DNA of 64,000 nt from Bacteroides muris (ex Afrizal et al. 2022) (GCF_004793475.1 NZ_SRYZ01000011.1:35093-99092); one strand, 5' to 3'; positions 26,551-36,310 are shown, numbered from the stretch's first letter. Made by a program: numbers and translations. The notes: generated by a model from the sequence alone, not told the origin.

Positions 26551-28983
26551 ATGAAAGTAATGAAATTCGGCGGAACGTCCGTAGGTTCCGTGAACAGTAT
26601 TTTGAGCGTCAAGAGAATTGTAGAAGCAGTTGACGAACCGGTTATCGTGGTAGTGTCCGCATTGGGCGGCATCACGGACAAGTTGATTAACACTTCCAAG
26701 ATGGCGGCAGTCGGTGATGCTTCTTACGAGAATGAGTTTCGGGAGATTGTCCACCGTCATGTGGAAATGATAAAGGAAGTGATTCCGGCAGGCGAGGCGC
26801 AGGTTGTCTTGCAGCGCCAGATTGGTGAGCTGCTCAACGAGCTGAAGGACATCTTCCAGGGTATTTATCTGATAAAAGACCTTTCGCAGAAGACATCCGA
26901 TACCATTGTGAGCTATGGCGAGCGTCTTTCATCCATCATTGTTGCCCAGTTGACGGGGGCTGAATGGTTTGATTCGCGTAAGTTTATCAAGACGGAAAAG
27001 AAGCATTCCAAGCATGTACTGGATACGGACTTGACCAATTCGCTGGTACGTGAGACATTCAGCAGCCTGCCCAAGCGTGTGCTGGTTCCGGGTTTTATCG
27101 CCACAGACAAGATGACGGGCGAGGTGACAAATCTGGGTAGAGGTGGTTCCGACTATACGGCGGCAATTATTGCTGCCGCGCTGGATGCCGACAGTCTGGA
27201 AATCTGGACGGATGTGGACGGGTTCATGACGGCTGACCCGCGTGTGATTTCTGGGGCATATACAATCAATGAATTGAGCTATGTGGAAGCTACGGAGCTT
27301 TGTAACTTCGGTGCGAAAGTTGTCTATCCGCCGACAATCTATCCGGTTTGCCACAAGAATATCCCCATTCTGGTAAAGAATACCTTTAATCCGGAGGGGG
27401 TAGGAACTGTTATCAAGCAAGAGGCTTCCAATCCGCAGAGTAAGGCCATCAAAGGTATTTCTTCCATTAACGATACGAGCCTGATTACAGTGCAAGGCCT
27501 TGGTATGGTAGGTGTTATCGGTGTGAACTACCGTATCTTCAAGGCGTTGGCAAAGAACGGCATCAGTGTGTTCCTTGTGTCCCAGGCTTCTTCAGAGAAT
27601 TCAACCTCTATCGGTGTGCGCAATGCGGATGCCGACTTGGCTTGCGAGGTACTGAACGAGGAGTTTGCCAAGGAAATCGAGATGGGAGAGATTTCCCCCA
27701 TTCAGGCGGAAAAGAATCTGGCTACTGTGGCCATCGTAGGCGAGAACATGAAGCATACGCCGGGTATTGCCGGAAAATTGTTTGGTACGTTGGGACGTAA
27801 CGGTATCAATGTAATTGCCTGTGCGCAGGGTGCCTCGGAAACCAACATCTCGTTTGTTGTGGACAACAAGTCGTTGCGCAAATCGCTGAATGTTATTCAT
27901 GATTCTTTCTTCTTGTCAGAATATCAGGTATTGAATCTCTTTATCTGCGGTATAGGAACCGTAGGCGGCAGCCTGATAGAGCAAATTCACAGCCAGCGCC
28001 AGAAGTTGATGCAGGAGAACGGCTTGCAACTGAATGTAGTGGGTATCGCCGATGCAAACAAGGCCATGTTCAGCCGCGAAGGTTTCGATTTGGGACGTTT
28101 CCGTGAAGAGCTGCGGGAGAAAGGAAAGAACAGTTCCCTGGAAACGTTGCGCAATGAGATTATCGGTATGAACATCTTTAACTCTGTCTTTGTGGACTGT
28201 ACGGCAAGTGCAGGCGTGGCTTCCCTTTACAAGGACTTGTTGCTGCACAATGTTTCGGTAGTGGCTGCCAATAAGATTGCCGCTTCTTCTGAATACGAGA
28301 ACTACCGTGAACTGAAACAGATTGCCCGCCAACGCGGTGTGAAGTACTTGTTTGAAACGAATGTAGGCGCCGGACTCCCTATCATCAATACCATTAACGA
28401 CCTTATCCATAGCGGTGACAAGATATTGAAGATTGAAGCAGTGCTGAGTGGTACGTTGAATTACATCTTCAATAAAATCAGTGCAGACATTCCTTTCAGC
28501 AAGACCATCAAGATGGCACAAGAGGAACGTTACTCCGAGCCCGATCCGCGTATCGACCTCAGTGGAAAGGATGTTATCCGCAAACTGGTGATTCTGGCAC
28601 GCGAGGCCGGTTATCGTTTGGAACAGAGCGATGTGGAGAAGAACTTGTTTGTGCCCGATGACTTCTTTGAAGGCTCCCTGGATGACTTCTGGAAGAAAGT
28701 GCCGGGCCTCGATGCCGATTTCGAAGCCCGCCGCAAGGTGTTGGAAGCCGAGAACAAGCATTGGCGTTTCGTAGCCAAACTGGAAAACGGCAAGGCATCT
28801 GTCGGTTTACAGGAAGTCTGTGCCAACCATCCGTTCTACGGTCTGGAGGGCAGCAATAACATCATCCTGCTGACCACGGCACGTTATAAGGAATATCCGA
28901 TGATGATACAAGGCTACGGAGCCGGTGCGGGTGTAACGGCTGCAGGGGTATTTGCGGATATTATGAGCATTGCAAACGTTTAA
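26551..28983 (+). CDS. thrA: Bifunctional aspartate kinase / homoserine dehydrogenase
   Basis: This enzyme catalyses the first and third steps from aspartate to homoserine. The 810-residue fusion has an N-terminal aspartokinase (KFGGTSVGS at residues 5-13, GRGGSDYTA), a central pair of ACT regulatory domains (about residues 310-460), and a C-terminal NAD(P)-binding homoserine dehydrogenase beginning ICGIGTVGGS, with KIAASSEYENY and LSGTLNYIF. The ACT domains suggest feedback by threonine. It is first in an operon with the mutase-like gene and thrC. Confidence 0.98.
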   Translation: MKVMKFGGTSVGSVNSILSVKRIVEAVDEPVIVVVSALGGITDKLINTSKMAAVGDASYENEFREIVHRHVEMIKEVIPAGEAQVVLQRQIGELLNELKDIFQGIYLIKDLSQKTSDTIVSYGERLSSIIVAQLTGAEWFDSRKFIKTEKKHSKHVLDTDLTNSLVRETFSSLPKRVLVPGFIATDKMTGEVTNLGRGGSDYTAAIIAAALDADSLEIWTDVDGFMTADPRVISGAYTINELSYVEATELCNFGAKVVYPPTIYPVCHKNIPILVKNTFNPEGVGTVIKQEASNPQSKAIKGISSINDTSLITVQGLGMVGVIGVNYRIFKALAKNGISVFLVSQASSENSTSIGVRNADADLACEVLNEEFAKEIEMGEISPIQAEKNLATVAIVGENMKHTPGIAGKLFGTLGRNGINVIACAQGASETNISFVVDNKSLRKSLNVIHDSFFLSEYQVLNLFICGIGTVGGSLIEQIHSQRQKLMQENGLQLNVVGIADANKAMFSREGFDLGRFREELREKGKNSSLETLRNEIIGMNIFNSVFVDCTASAGVASLYKDLLLHNVSVVAANKIAASSEYENYRELKQIARQRGVKYLFETNVGAGLPIINTINDLIHSGDKILKIEAVLSGTLNYIFNKISADIPFSKTIKMAQEERYSEPDPRIDLSGKDVIRKLVILAREAGYRLEQSDVEKNLFVPDDFFEGSLDDFWKKVPGLDADFEARRKVLEAENKHWRFVAKLENGKASVGLQEVCANHPFYGLEGSNNIILLTTARYKEYPMMIQGYGAGAGVTAAGVFADIMSIANV

Positions 28984-29003
28984 TCCCAAGGGTAAATAGA
29001 AAG

Positions 29004-30263
29004 ATGAAACACATCATTATATTAGGTGACGGTATGGCCGACTGGCCCGTGAAGGCTCTGGGAGGAAAGACCTTGCTACAGGCGGCTGCAACGCCCTATA
29101 TGGACAAGCTGGCATGTATGGGACGTGTGGGAAGGCTGGTGACAGTGGCCGAGGGATTTCATCCCGGCAGTGAGGTGGCGAATATGTCCGTTCTGGGCTA
29201 TAACCTGCCGAAGGTGTATGAAGGCCGTGGTCCGTTGGAGGCGGCGAGCATTGGTGTGGACTTGCAGCCGGGTGAGATGGCGATTCGCTGCAATATTATC
29301 TGCATCGAGGGAGACGATATCCGGAATCATTCTGCCGGGCACATCACCACAGAGGAAGCGGATGTGTTGGTGAAATACCTTCAGAAGCATCTGGGCGACG
29401 ACCGTGTGTGTTTCCATACGGGCGTGCAATATCGCCATCTGCTGGTAATAAAGGGAGGGGACAAGCGCATTGACTGCACACCGCCCCACGATGTCCCCTT
29501 GAAGCCTTTCCGTCCGTTGATGGTGAAGCCGATGGAGGGTACGGAAAACATTACAGTCCCCGAAGGAGAGGCAGCACTTACTCCGAAGCAGACTGCCGAC
29601 TTGATTAACGATTTGATTCTCCGTTCGCAAGAGTTGCTGGAAAACCATCCGGTCAACGTGAAGCGGAAGGCGGAGGGGAAGGACCCTGCCAATAGCATCT
29701 GGCCATGGAGCCCTGGTTATCGTCCGCAGATGGAGCGCCTTTCAGACAAGTTCCCGCAGGTGAAGCGTGGTGCAGTGATTTCTGCCGTGGATTTGATTAA
29801 CGGTATCGGCTACTATGCCGGATTGCGGCGCATCACCGTAGAAGGTGCGACGGGGCTTTATGATACCAACTATGAGAATAAGGTGGCTGCCGCCCTCGAT
29901 GCATTGCGGACGGATGATTTTGTCTACCTGCATATCGAGGCTAGTGATGAGGCCGGTCATGAAGGAAACGTCTCCTTGAAGATTATGACGATTGAGAATC
30001 TGGACAGCCGTGCCGTAGGTCCTATCTATGAGGCTGTGAAGGATTGGGAGGAACCCGTTGCCATCTCCGTATTGCCCGACCATCCCACTCCCTGCGAGCT
30101 CCGTACGCATACGGCCGAACCTATTCCGTTCCTCATCTGGCATCCGGGTATCGAGGCTGACGAAGTACGGACATTTGATGAAGTGGCAGCCTGTGAAGGC
30201 AGTTACGGACTGATGAAAGAAGACGAGTTTATTAATGAATTTATGAGTTCCACCACAGAGTAA
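29004..30263 (+). CDS. Cofactor-independent phosphoglycerate mutase-like protein, putative homoserine kinase
   Basis: The 419-residue protein belongs to the archaeal-type phosphoglycerate mutase (ApgM) family of the alkaline phosphatase superfamily: metal motif ILGDGMADWP at residue 5, the serine in ANMSVLGY, and HIEASDEAGHEG and VLPDHPTP for the second metal site. Its place between thrA and thrC, where thrB would normally be, fits the subfamily named as a proposed homoserine kinase (TIGR02535). No GHMP-type thrB is in the window. Activity is inferred from context. Confidence 0.85.
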   Translation: MKHIIILGDGMADWPVKALGGKTLLQAAATPYMDKLACMGRVGRLVTVAEGFHPGSEVANMSVLGYNLPKVYEGRGPLEAASIGVDLQPGEMAIRCNIICIEGDDIRNHSAGHITTEEADVLVKYLQKHLGDDRVCFHTGVQYRHLLVIKGGDKRIDCTPPHDVPLKPFRPLMVKPMEGTENITVPEGEAALTPKQTADLINDLILRSQELLENHPVNVKRKAEGKDPANSIWPWSPGYRPQMERLSDKFPQVKRGAVISAVDLINGIGYYAGLRRITVEGATGLYDTNYENKVAAALDALRTDDFVYLHIEASDEAGHEGNVSLKIMTIENLDSRAVGPIYEAVKDWEEPVAISVLPDHPTPCELRTHTAEPIPFLIWHPGIEADEVRTFDEVAACEGSYGLMKEDEFINEFMSSTTE

Positions 30264-30316
30264 CACAGAGTTTCACGGGGTTTTATTTATAGAGAATTCT
30301 GTGAGACTCTGTGGTG
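30251..30316. repeat. CACAGAG inverted repeat across the stop codon
   Basis: CACCACAGAGT at 30251-30261 pairs perfectly with ACTCTGTGGTG at 30306-30316. Between them are more CACAGAG and CTGTGAG words. The left arm covers the last codons and the first base of the stop of the mutase-like gene. It fills the spacer to thrC. It may slow or end transcription, but there is no U-tract; a dispersed repeat is as likely. Confidence 0.6.
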
Positions 30317-30333
30317 AATAAAAAAATACCGCA

Positions 30334-31635
30334 ATGAAATATTATAGCACCAACAAACAAGCCCCCGAAGCCACTCTTGAAGAGGCCGTGGTAAAGGGGC
30401 TTGCCGCAGACAAGGGGCTTTTCATGCCCTTTACAATCAAAACTCTGCCACAAGAGTTTTACGATAGCATCGATACGCTCAGCTTTCAGGAGATAGCCTA
30501 TCGCGTGGCCGATGCCTTCTTTGGCGAGGATGTTCCTGCCGATACGCTGAAACAGATTGTTTATGACACACTCAGTTTCGATGTCCCTCTGGTCTGGGTG
30601 ACGGAGAATATTTATTCACTTGAGCTGTTCCATGGTCCGACGCTTGCCTTTAAGGATGTAGGCGGGCGCTTCATGGCGCGTTTGCTGGGGTACTTTATCA
30701 AGAAGGAGGGCAAGAAGCAAGTTAATGTTCTTGTGGCTACTTCCGGTGATACGGGGAGTGCCGTTGCCAACGGTTTCCTCGGTGTGGAAGGCATACACGT
30801 CTATGTGCTCTATCCGAAGGGAAAAGTCAGTGAAATTCAGGAGAAGCAATTCACTACCTTGGGACAGAATATCACGGCTATTGAGGTAGATGGCACGTTC
30901 GACGATTGCCAGGCTCTGGTCAAATCTGCTTTTATGGACTGTGAACTCAATGAACGCTTGCAACTGACCAGTGCCAATTCCATCAACGTGGCGCGTTTCT
31001 TGCCACAGGCATTCTATTATTTCTATGCCTATGCTCAATTGAAGAAAGTGAAAGGTGACTCATCACCGGTTGTCTGTGTCCCCAGCGGTAACTTCGGCAA
31101 CATCACTGCCGGACTTTTCGGTAAGCGTATGGGGCTTCCCGTGGAGCGTTTTATCGCTTCCAACAACCGCAATGATATTTTCTTCCAATATTTGCAGACG
31201 GGCATTTATACGCCGCGTCCCAGCATCGCCACCATTGCCAACGCGATGGATGTGGGCGACCCAAGCAACTTTGCCCGCGTACTCGACCTTTATGGAGGCA
31301 GTCATGCCGCTATCTCTGCGGAAATCAGCGGTGCTGCTTATACCGACGAGCAGATTGCCGAAACCATGCGGGAAGTGTGGAAGAAGGACCATTATCTGCT
31401 CGATCCGCATGGAGCCTGCGGTTTCCGGGCCTTGGTCGAAGGACTGAAACCCGGCGAAACGGGCGTGTTCCTGGAAACGGCTCATCCGGCGAAATTCAAG
31501 GATACGGTCGAAAAGATTATCGGTGAAGCCGTAGAAATACCTGCTAAGCTTCAGACCTTTATGCGCGGTGAGAAGAAGAGCCTGCCGATGCCGAAGGACT
31601 TTGCAGACTTCAAGGCCTATTTGCTGACGCGCTAG
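30334..31635 (+). CDS. thrC: Threonine synthase
   Basis: This PLP enzyme converts O-phosphohomoserine to threonine. The 433-residue protein has the PLP lysine Lys107 in LAFKDVGGRFM and the phosphate-binding ATSGDTGSAVANGF. The length fits the longer (class II, E. coli-like) branch. It closes the threonine operon, 70 bases after the mutase-like gene. Since it needs phosphohomoserine, its presence supports a kinase role for the gene before it. Confidence 0.97.
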   Translation: MKYYSTNKQAPEATLEEAVVKGLAADKGLFMPFTIKTLPQEFYDSIDTLSFQEIAYRVADAFFGEDVPADTLKQIVYDTLSFDVPLVWVTENIYSLELFHGPTLAFKDVGGRFMARLLGYFIKKEGKKQVNVLVATSGDTGSAVANGFLGVEGIHVYVLYPKGKVSEIQEKQFTTLGQNITAIEVDGTFDDCQALVKSAFMDCELNERLQLTSANSINVARFLPQAFYYFYAYAQLKKVKGDSSPVVCVPSGNFGNITAGLFGKRMGLPVERFIASNNRNDIFFQYLQTGIYTPRPSIATIANAMDVGDPSNFARVLDLYGGSHAAISAEISGAAYTDEQIAETMREVWKKDHYLLDPHGACGFRALVEGLKPGETGVFLETAHPAKFKDTVEKIIGEAVEIPAKLQTFMRGEKKSLPMPKDFADFKAYLLTR

Positions 31636-31686
31636 GACGGTATACTTTTTCTGCTTCGTACCAAGTGGGGAGAAGAGGGAGGAGAA

Positions 31687-32301
31687 TCAGCGGAGAACGG
31701 TATCGTTGAGGAATACCAAGTATTCTCCTTCCGCTTCGATGGTGAATTCCGTATCGGTGCATTCGTTGAGTGTGCCTTGCCACCAGTTGGTGAAGTCGCT
31801 GAGAGGATAGACCAATCCTTTGCCATGCAGGCCGCGTGCGGTGAAGTTGATGATGGATACTTGCTGTCCGGGATGACTTGGGAAGGTGCGGGTACCCTGG
31901 CAGGGGATGAAAATACCGTAATCTGTATAGGTGCGTACGTCGGCTCCGGCTCGGAGATAGTCGATGAGCAGGCTGATATTTCCCAATGTATGGTCCTCGC
32001 GTTTGCCCGTAGCGCCGATGATGGCGATGTGGCGTTTGCCTTGCGCCAGCAGGAAGTTGACGGCTTTGGTTTGGTCGTTGGTTTCCTGGTCGCTGATGCG
32101 GTGTAGGATATGCCCGAACTTCCGGCGGTTTTCATCACTGAGGGAGTCACCGTCGCCGATGATTACGTCGGGAGTATTGCCTCGGCGGATGTATTCGTCC
32201 GCTCCACCGTCGCAACAAACCACGTAAGGCGCTTCTGCCAATATCTTCAAAGGCAGGGGATTGGCAGGATATTCCCCGTTCGCCAGAACTACTGCTTCCA
32301 T
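31687..32301 (-). CDS. thiN: Thiamine pyrophosphokinase
   Basis: This enzyme converts imported thiamine to thiamine diphosphate. The 204-residue protein has the TPK catalytic pattern CCDGGADEYIRR, IIGDGDSLS and DQETNDQTKAVNFLL, plus GATGKREDHTLGNISLL, and a beta-rich C-terminal thiamine-binding domain. It begins one base after pnuT ends on the minus strand, so it is the last gene of a TPP-riboswitch operon. Confidence 0.95.
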   Translation of the reverse strand: MEAVVLANGEYPANPLPLKILAEAPYVVCCDGGADEYIRRGNTPDVIIGDGDSLSDENRRKFGHILHRISDQETNDQTKAVNFLLAQGKRHIAIIGATGKREDHTLGNISLLIDYLRAGADVRTYTDYGIFIPCQGTRTFPSHPGQQVSIINFTARGLHGKGLVYPLSDFTNWWQGTLNECTDTEFTIEAEGEYLVFLNDTVLR

Positions 32302-32302
32302 C

Positions 32303-32893
32303 TTACATCATTTTTCTCCATTTGAAGTAGCCAAAGATAGCTATAATTGTGTAAAGGGCATACAGTCCGGCTGTAAAATCAAGCCCCTTGTAGATGTACA
32401 GCCCGGTGCTGACGGCATCTACTGCAATCCATGCCCACCATTGTTCTACATATTTCCGTGCCAACATCCACATGCCGACGATGCTCAGTGCGGTGGTGAA
32501 GGAATCTAGCCAGGGCACATTGCTGTCCGTGAAGTTCATCAGTATCCAGGCAATGCCGAGGAGGGCGGCGATGAATACGGCGGTAAGCGGCAGCAGGTAG
32601 CGCGTCGGCATGTGGGTAATGGGGGAGGACTGCTGCCTTGCATCTTTCCGTTTCAAGATAGTCCGTCGTAGAAACGCCCCGTACTTCCACATCATCCAGC
32701 CGTAGATGGCAGCCCCCATATAGTAGATATTGATACTGAAATCGGCATACAACCCTGCCTCGTAGTAGACAAAAATATAGACGGCGGGCATAATGATGCC
32801 CGCTATCCAGAGATAAATGCTTGCTCGGTATTCCAACCAGAGGTAGAGAATCCCGACAATAGTGCCTATGATTTCAAGACCGTGTTCCATCAA
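32303..32893 (-). CDS. pnuT: PnuC-family vitamin transporter, probably thiamine (PnuT)
   Basis: This is an inner-membrane facilitator of about seven helices and 196 residues. PnuC-family features include WxxW-like AGIIMPAVYIFVYYEAG, MMWKYG and WIAVDAVSTGLYIYKGL. The family carries nicotinamide riboside or, in members next to thiamine genes, thiamine. The location between a TPP-riboswitch TonB receptor and thiamine pyrophosphokinase makes thiamine the best call. It overlaps the receptor gene by 4 bases. Confidence 0.9.
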   Translation of the reverse strand: MMEHGLEIIGTIVGILYLWLEYRASIYLWIAGIIMPAVYIFVYYEAGLYADFSINIYYMGAAIYGWMMWKYGAFLRRTILKRKDARQQSSPITHMPTRYLLPLTAVFIAALLGIAWILMNFTDSNVPWLDSFTTALSIVGMWMLARKYVEQWWAWIAVDAVSTGLYIYKGLDFTAGLYALYTIIAIFGYFKWRKMM

Positions 32894-35202
32894 AAATTAA
32901 TAGCTATGTGTCCCAGTACGTTCGTTCCCGCCTGCGCGGCATAGCCCGCATAGTTGTAACGGGCTTTTTCTCCTTTATCGTCGCGGTAGTATCCGCTGCC
33001 TGCGTATCCGTTATTCTCGTATTCTTCATTGAACAGATTGTAGATGGTGCATCCTACGGTTACCGACTTTACTTTAGGAAACTTGAAGGTATAGGAGAGA
33101 TTCAGGTTGCTTACGAAATAAGCATCCAGCGTGCACTCCTTTTGCTTGGCGTTGCTCATGTATTGCTTGCTGATATATTGCGACTGTAACGAGGCCTCGA
33201 ATCCCTTGAATGAATAGCCGAAGCGGTTATTCAGTATGAAGCCGGGAGAGAATGCGATGGGGGTATCCCCGTGTTTGACGCCCCATGCCTCAGACCCGAC
33301 TTCTTCGTTCTCGTAGAGTGTCTCGGTGAAGTTTTGCACACGGTTTTTGCTTAGCGTGGCGTTGATGTCCCATTGGATACCGCACTCCAGCCGGATGCCT
33401 GTCATCAGTTCGATACCCATACGGTAGCTGTCAGGCACGTTGCTGGCCATGGCTTCGCCTATCTCGTTCAGCTCTCCCGTCAGTACCAGCTGATCTTTAT
33501 AATCCATATAGTAGAAGTTGGCACCTGCATGGAGCCATGAGTTGGCAAAGGTATATCCCAGTTCGTAGTCGAACAAACGTTCAGCCTTGGGATGTTCGGT
33601 GAAGTAGCCGTCGGTGTAGTTGTTGCGCGTAGGTTCTTTATGGGCTACGCTGAACGAACCGTATAGGCGGTGGTTGCGGTCGATTTGCCAGGACAGTCCG
33701 GCTTTCGGGTTGAAGAAGTCGAAATCTTCGTCAATGTCCAATTTTTGCATTCCCGGAGTAGCGGCAGTCCAGTTGTACTTGTCGTTCAGTCCGTTTATCC
33801 TGTAGTTGATGTGGCGGTATTGCAGGTCAAGGTAGGCGCTGAGGCCGTTTACCAGTTCATAATTGGCTTTCAGATAAATATTTCCGTCGTTCTTTGTGGC
33901 GTTGTTGCGGTAGTAGTCGTGGTCGGGGTTCAGGTGGCCGATATAGTTCTTTACCCAAAGCACCCGGCCGAAGTGGTCGCCGTCATAGCGGTTCAGTGCA
34001 CCGCCTAGCGAGGCATGCAGACGGTCGGCTTTGTAGCTTACAGAGAAGATTCCGCCGCCAAACCAGTTGTCCATTGCCTTCTTGCGGATAAGGTCGCTTA
34101 CTTCTACCTTGCCGCCATTGTATTCGAAAGGCGACATACCGTACTCTGCCAAGGAGCGTTCACCTTTATATTCTTGATAGTATCCGTCGCCTTTGGTGTA
34201 GTGCAGGCCGATATTCAGATTCCATTGTGAAGTGAAGTTGTGGTTGAGGAGCAGTTGGTAGTTCTTCTGTGTATAGTTGTCGGTCTGGTCGTTATAGAAG
34301 TGCAGGGCGCCTCCTTCGTTCGTGAGGTAATGTTTCTCTCCGTTGTCGTCTTTATAATATTCTTTGCCGTACACGTTGCCTTCCCGGTCGGTGGCGTACA
34401 TGAAGCCGCAGGAATTATAACGCCGTCCGTAGCGTTCCATCTCCTCCTTGCTGGCGTAGTTCCATGCGTGGTAAGTGCGTTCTTTGCCGGCAAAGGTTAT
34501 CAGCTTGATGGAGGTATTGTCATTGTAATATCCTCCTTGCAGGTAATAGGAGTTCAAGCTCACGGACGCCCGGTCTATATATCCGTCCGTGCTGATGTTG
34601 GAGAGCCGTGCATCGAACGACCAATGATTATTGATGAGTCCTGTTCCCACTTTCACCGTTTCCTTGTGTGTATTGAAGGAGCCGTAGGAACCGTTGAACT
34701 CTGCGTAGGGTTCCATGGAGAAATCACCCGTCTGCATGTTGATGCTGGCACCGAAAGCCCCAGCTCCGTTTGTTGAGGTCCCTGCTCCGCGTTGCACCTG
34801 CATGTCTTTGACGGAGGAGGCAAAGTCCGGCAGGTTGACCCAGAACACCGTGTGGCTCTCGGCATCGTTGATGGGGATGCCGTTGGCGGTGACGTTGATG
34901 CGCGTGCCGTCTGTGCCGCGGACCCTCAGCGTGGTGTAACCTACTCCCGCACCGGCATCGCTGGTGGTAATGGCGGAGGGCGTCATGCTCAACAGATACG
35001 GCAAATCTTGTCCGAAATTCTGTTTTTTCAGTTGTTCTTTTCCGATGTTGGTGAATGCCACCGGTGTGCTGCTGGTGGCACGCGTGGAGATGACCTCCAC
35101 TTCTTGCAGGTTCACCACCCGCAGGCTGTCTTGTTCCCGTGTCTGCGCACAAACACTCAGTGCTGCCATTAGGAGGCAGGCTGCCATTGCATGTCTTTTC
35201 AT
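32890..35202 (-). CDS. TonB-dependent receptor for thiamine
   Basis: This outer-membrane transporter (about 770 residues; start at MKRHAMAAC) has a signal peptide ending SVCAQ, a plug with YTTLRVRGTDGTRINVTANGIP and VQRGAGTSTNGAGAFGASINM, and a barrel ending NVLGHIAINF. It is preceded by a TPP riboswitch and followed by pnuT and thiN, the arrangement known in Bacteroides for thiamine scavenging. The ligand is inferred from this regulation. Confidence 0.93.
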   Translation of the reverse strand: MKRHAMAACLLMAALSVCAQTREQDSLRVVNLQEVEVISTRATSSTPVAFTNIGKEQLKKQNFGQDLPYLLSMTPSAITTSDAGAGVGYTTLRVRGTDGTRINVTANGIPINDAESHTVFWVNLPDFASSVKDMQVQRGAGTSTNGAGAFGASINMQTGDFSMEPYAEFNGSYGSFNTHKETVKVGTGLINNHWSFDARLSNISTDGYIDRASVSLNSYYLQGGYYNDNTSIKLITFAGKERTYHAWNYASKEEMERYGRRYNSCGFMYATDREGNVYGKEYYKDDNGEKHYLTNEGGALHFYNDQTDNYTQKNYQLLLNHNFTSQWNLNIGLHYTKGDGYYQEYKGERSLAEYGMSPFEYNGGKVEVSDLIRKKAMDNWFGGGIFSVSYKADRLHASLGGALNRYDGDHFGRVLWVKNYIGHLNPDHDYYRNNATKNDGNIYLKANYELVNGLSAYLDLQYRHINYRINGLNDKYNWTAATPGMQKLDIDEDFDFFNPKAGLSWQIDRNHRLYGSFSVAHKEPTRNNYTDGYFTEHPKAERLFDYELGYTFANSWLHAGANFYYMDYKDQLVLTGELNEIGEAMASNVPDSYRMGIELMTGIRLECGIQWDINATLSKNRVQNFTETLYENEEVGSEAWGVKHGDTPIAFSPGFILNNRFGYSFKGFEASLQSQYISKQYMSNAKQKECTLDAYFVSNLNLSYTFKFPKVKSVTVGCTIYNLFNEEYENNGYAGSGYYRDDKGEKARYNYAGYAAQAGTNVLGHIAINF

Positions 35203-35229
35203 TTGCAATTGTTTCGTTTAGATGAATAC

Positions 35230-35249
35230 AGAAAAGGGGAGACTTTTCT
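35230..35249 (-). promoter_or_regulatory. Hairpin in the TPP riboswitch expression region
   Basis: AGAAAAG and CTTTTCT flank a 6-base loop between the aptamer and the receptor start. No U-run follows on the minus strand, so control may be at translation rather than termination. Confidence 0.4.
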
Positions 35250-35255
35250 CGTTTT

Positions 35256-35328
35256 TCCCTCCGCCGGCACTACCCGGATCAGGTCAATGGGTATAATCTC
35301 AGCCCGTCGTATTAGGGCACCCCTTAGT
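35256..35328 (-). ncRNA. TPP (THI-box) riboswitch
   Basis: The minus strand carries the conserved aptamer blocks in order: GGGGTGCC, GGGCTGAGATTATACCC, ACCTGATCCGGGTA and GTGCCGGCGGAGGG. This matches the TPP riboswitch consensus with the CUGAGA and ACCUGAUC cores. It lies about 55 bases upstream of the thiamine TonB receptor, so high TPP should turn down the receptor, pnuT and thiN. Confidence 0.97.
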
Positions 35329-35401
35329 TGAAATCGAGGGCAAAAGTAGGGAGTTCCGTCGAAAAAGACAAGCTAAGTGAACGAAAACCTGAGTTATTTG
35401 T

Positions 35402-35409
35402 TAATTTTG
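35402..35409 (+). promoter_or_regulatory. Putative -7 element for the mscS-like gene
   Basis: TAATTTTG matches TAnnTTTG, 28 bases before the ATG at 35437. Confidence 0.5.
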
Positions 35410-35436
35410 TACGCTTAATTTCAAAAAAGTATAGTT

Positions 35437-36306
35437 ATGTTATTATCCTTATTCATGGCAACTTTTGCCATCCAAACTGCTGACGATGGTTTCAGCAAAC
35501 TGCAAATATTTCTTCAGCAATTGATAAATTGGAGTGTGGATGCCGGTGGGCGCATCATTGGGGCTGTCATCATTTTTGTGGTGGGGCGATTCTTGATATC
35601 CCTTCTCCGGAAAATGCTGGCGAGATTATTGGAAAAAAGGCGTGTGGATGCCAGTATCCAGAGTTTTGTGAAAAGTTTGGCCAATATCTTGCTGACCGTT
35701 CTGCTGATTATTGCCGTTGTCGGCAAGTTGGGAGTGGAGACCACTTCATTTGCAGCTTTGTTGGCATCTGCCGGTGTGGCTGTTGGTATGGCACTTTCCG
35801 GAAACTTGCAGAACTTTGCGGGTGGATTGATTGTGCTGTTGTTCCGTCCTTTCAAGGTAGGCGACTGGATTGAAAGTCAGGGCGTGTCCGGAACGGTACG
35901 TGAAATCCAAATCTTCCATACGATTTTGACCACAGCCGATAATAAGGTGATTTATATCCCCAATGGCGCGTTGAGCAGTGGGACGGTGACCAATTACAGC
36001 CGTGAGGATACGCGTCGTGTAGATTGGGTAATCGGGGTGGAATACGGTGAAAATTATGATAAGGTGGAAAGCACCGTGCGTCGTATCATCTCCGAAGACA
36101 GCCGTATCCTGAATGTTCCCGAGCCGTTTGTCGCCCTTCATGCTTTGGATGCCAGCAGCGTGAATGTAGTAATCCGTGTCTGGGTAAAGAGTGGCGACTA
36201 CTGGGACGTATATTTTGATATGAACAAGAAGGTTTACTCCGTATTCAACGAAGAGGGCATCGGCTTCCCGTTCCCACAACTTACGGTGCATCAGGCGAAA
36301 GAGTGA
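35437..36306 (+). CDS. Small-conductance mechanosensitive channel, MscS family
   Basis: This inner-membrane channel releases solutes on hypo-osmotic shock. The 289-residue protein has three N-terminal membrane segments; the third, LLASAGVAVGMALSGNLQNFAGG, carries the Ala/Gly packing pattern that lines the MscS pore. A beta domain follows (FRPFKVGDWIESQG, IPNGALSSGTVTNYS) and a mixed C-terminal domain. An in-frame ATG at 35455 is an alternative start. It is monocistronic, with a terminator-like hairpin downstream. Confidence 0.95.
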   Translation: MLLSLFMATFAIQTADDGFSKLQIFLQQLINWSVDAGGRIIGAVIIFVVGRFLISLLRKMLARLLEKRRVDASIQSFVKSLANILLTVLLIIAVVGKLGVETTSFAALLASAGVAVGMALSGNLQNFAGGLIVLLFRPFKVGDWIESQGVSGTVREIQIFHTILTTADNKVIYIPNGALSSGTVTNYSREDTRRVDWVIGVEYGENYDKVESTVRRIISEDSRILNVPEPFVALHALDASSVNVVIRVWVKSGDYWDVYFDMNKKVYSVFNEEGIGFPFPQLTVHQAKE

Positions 36307-36310
36307 TTAA

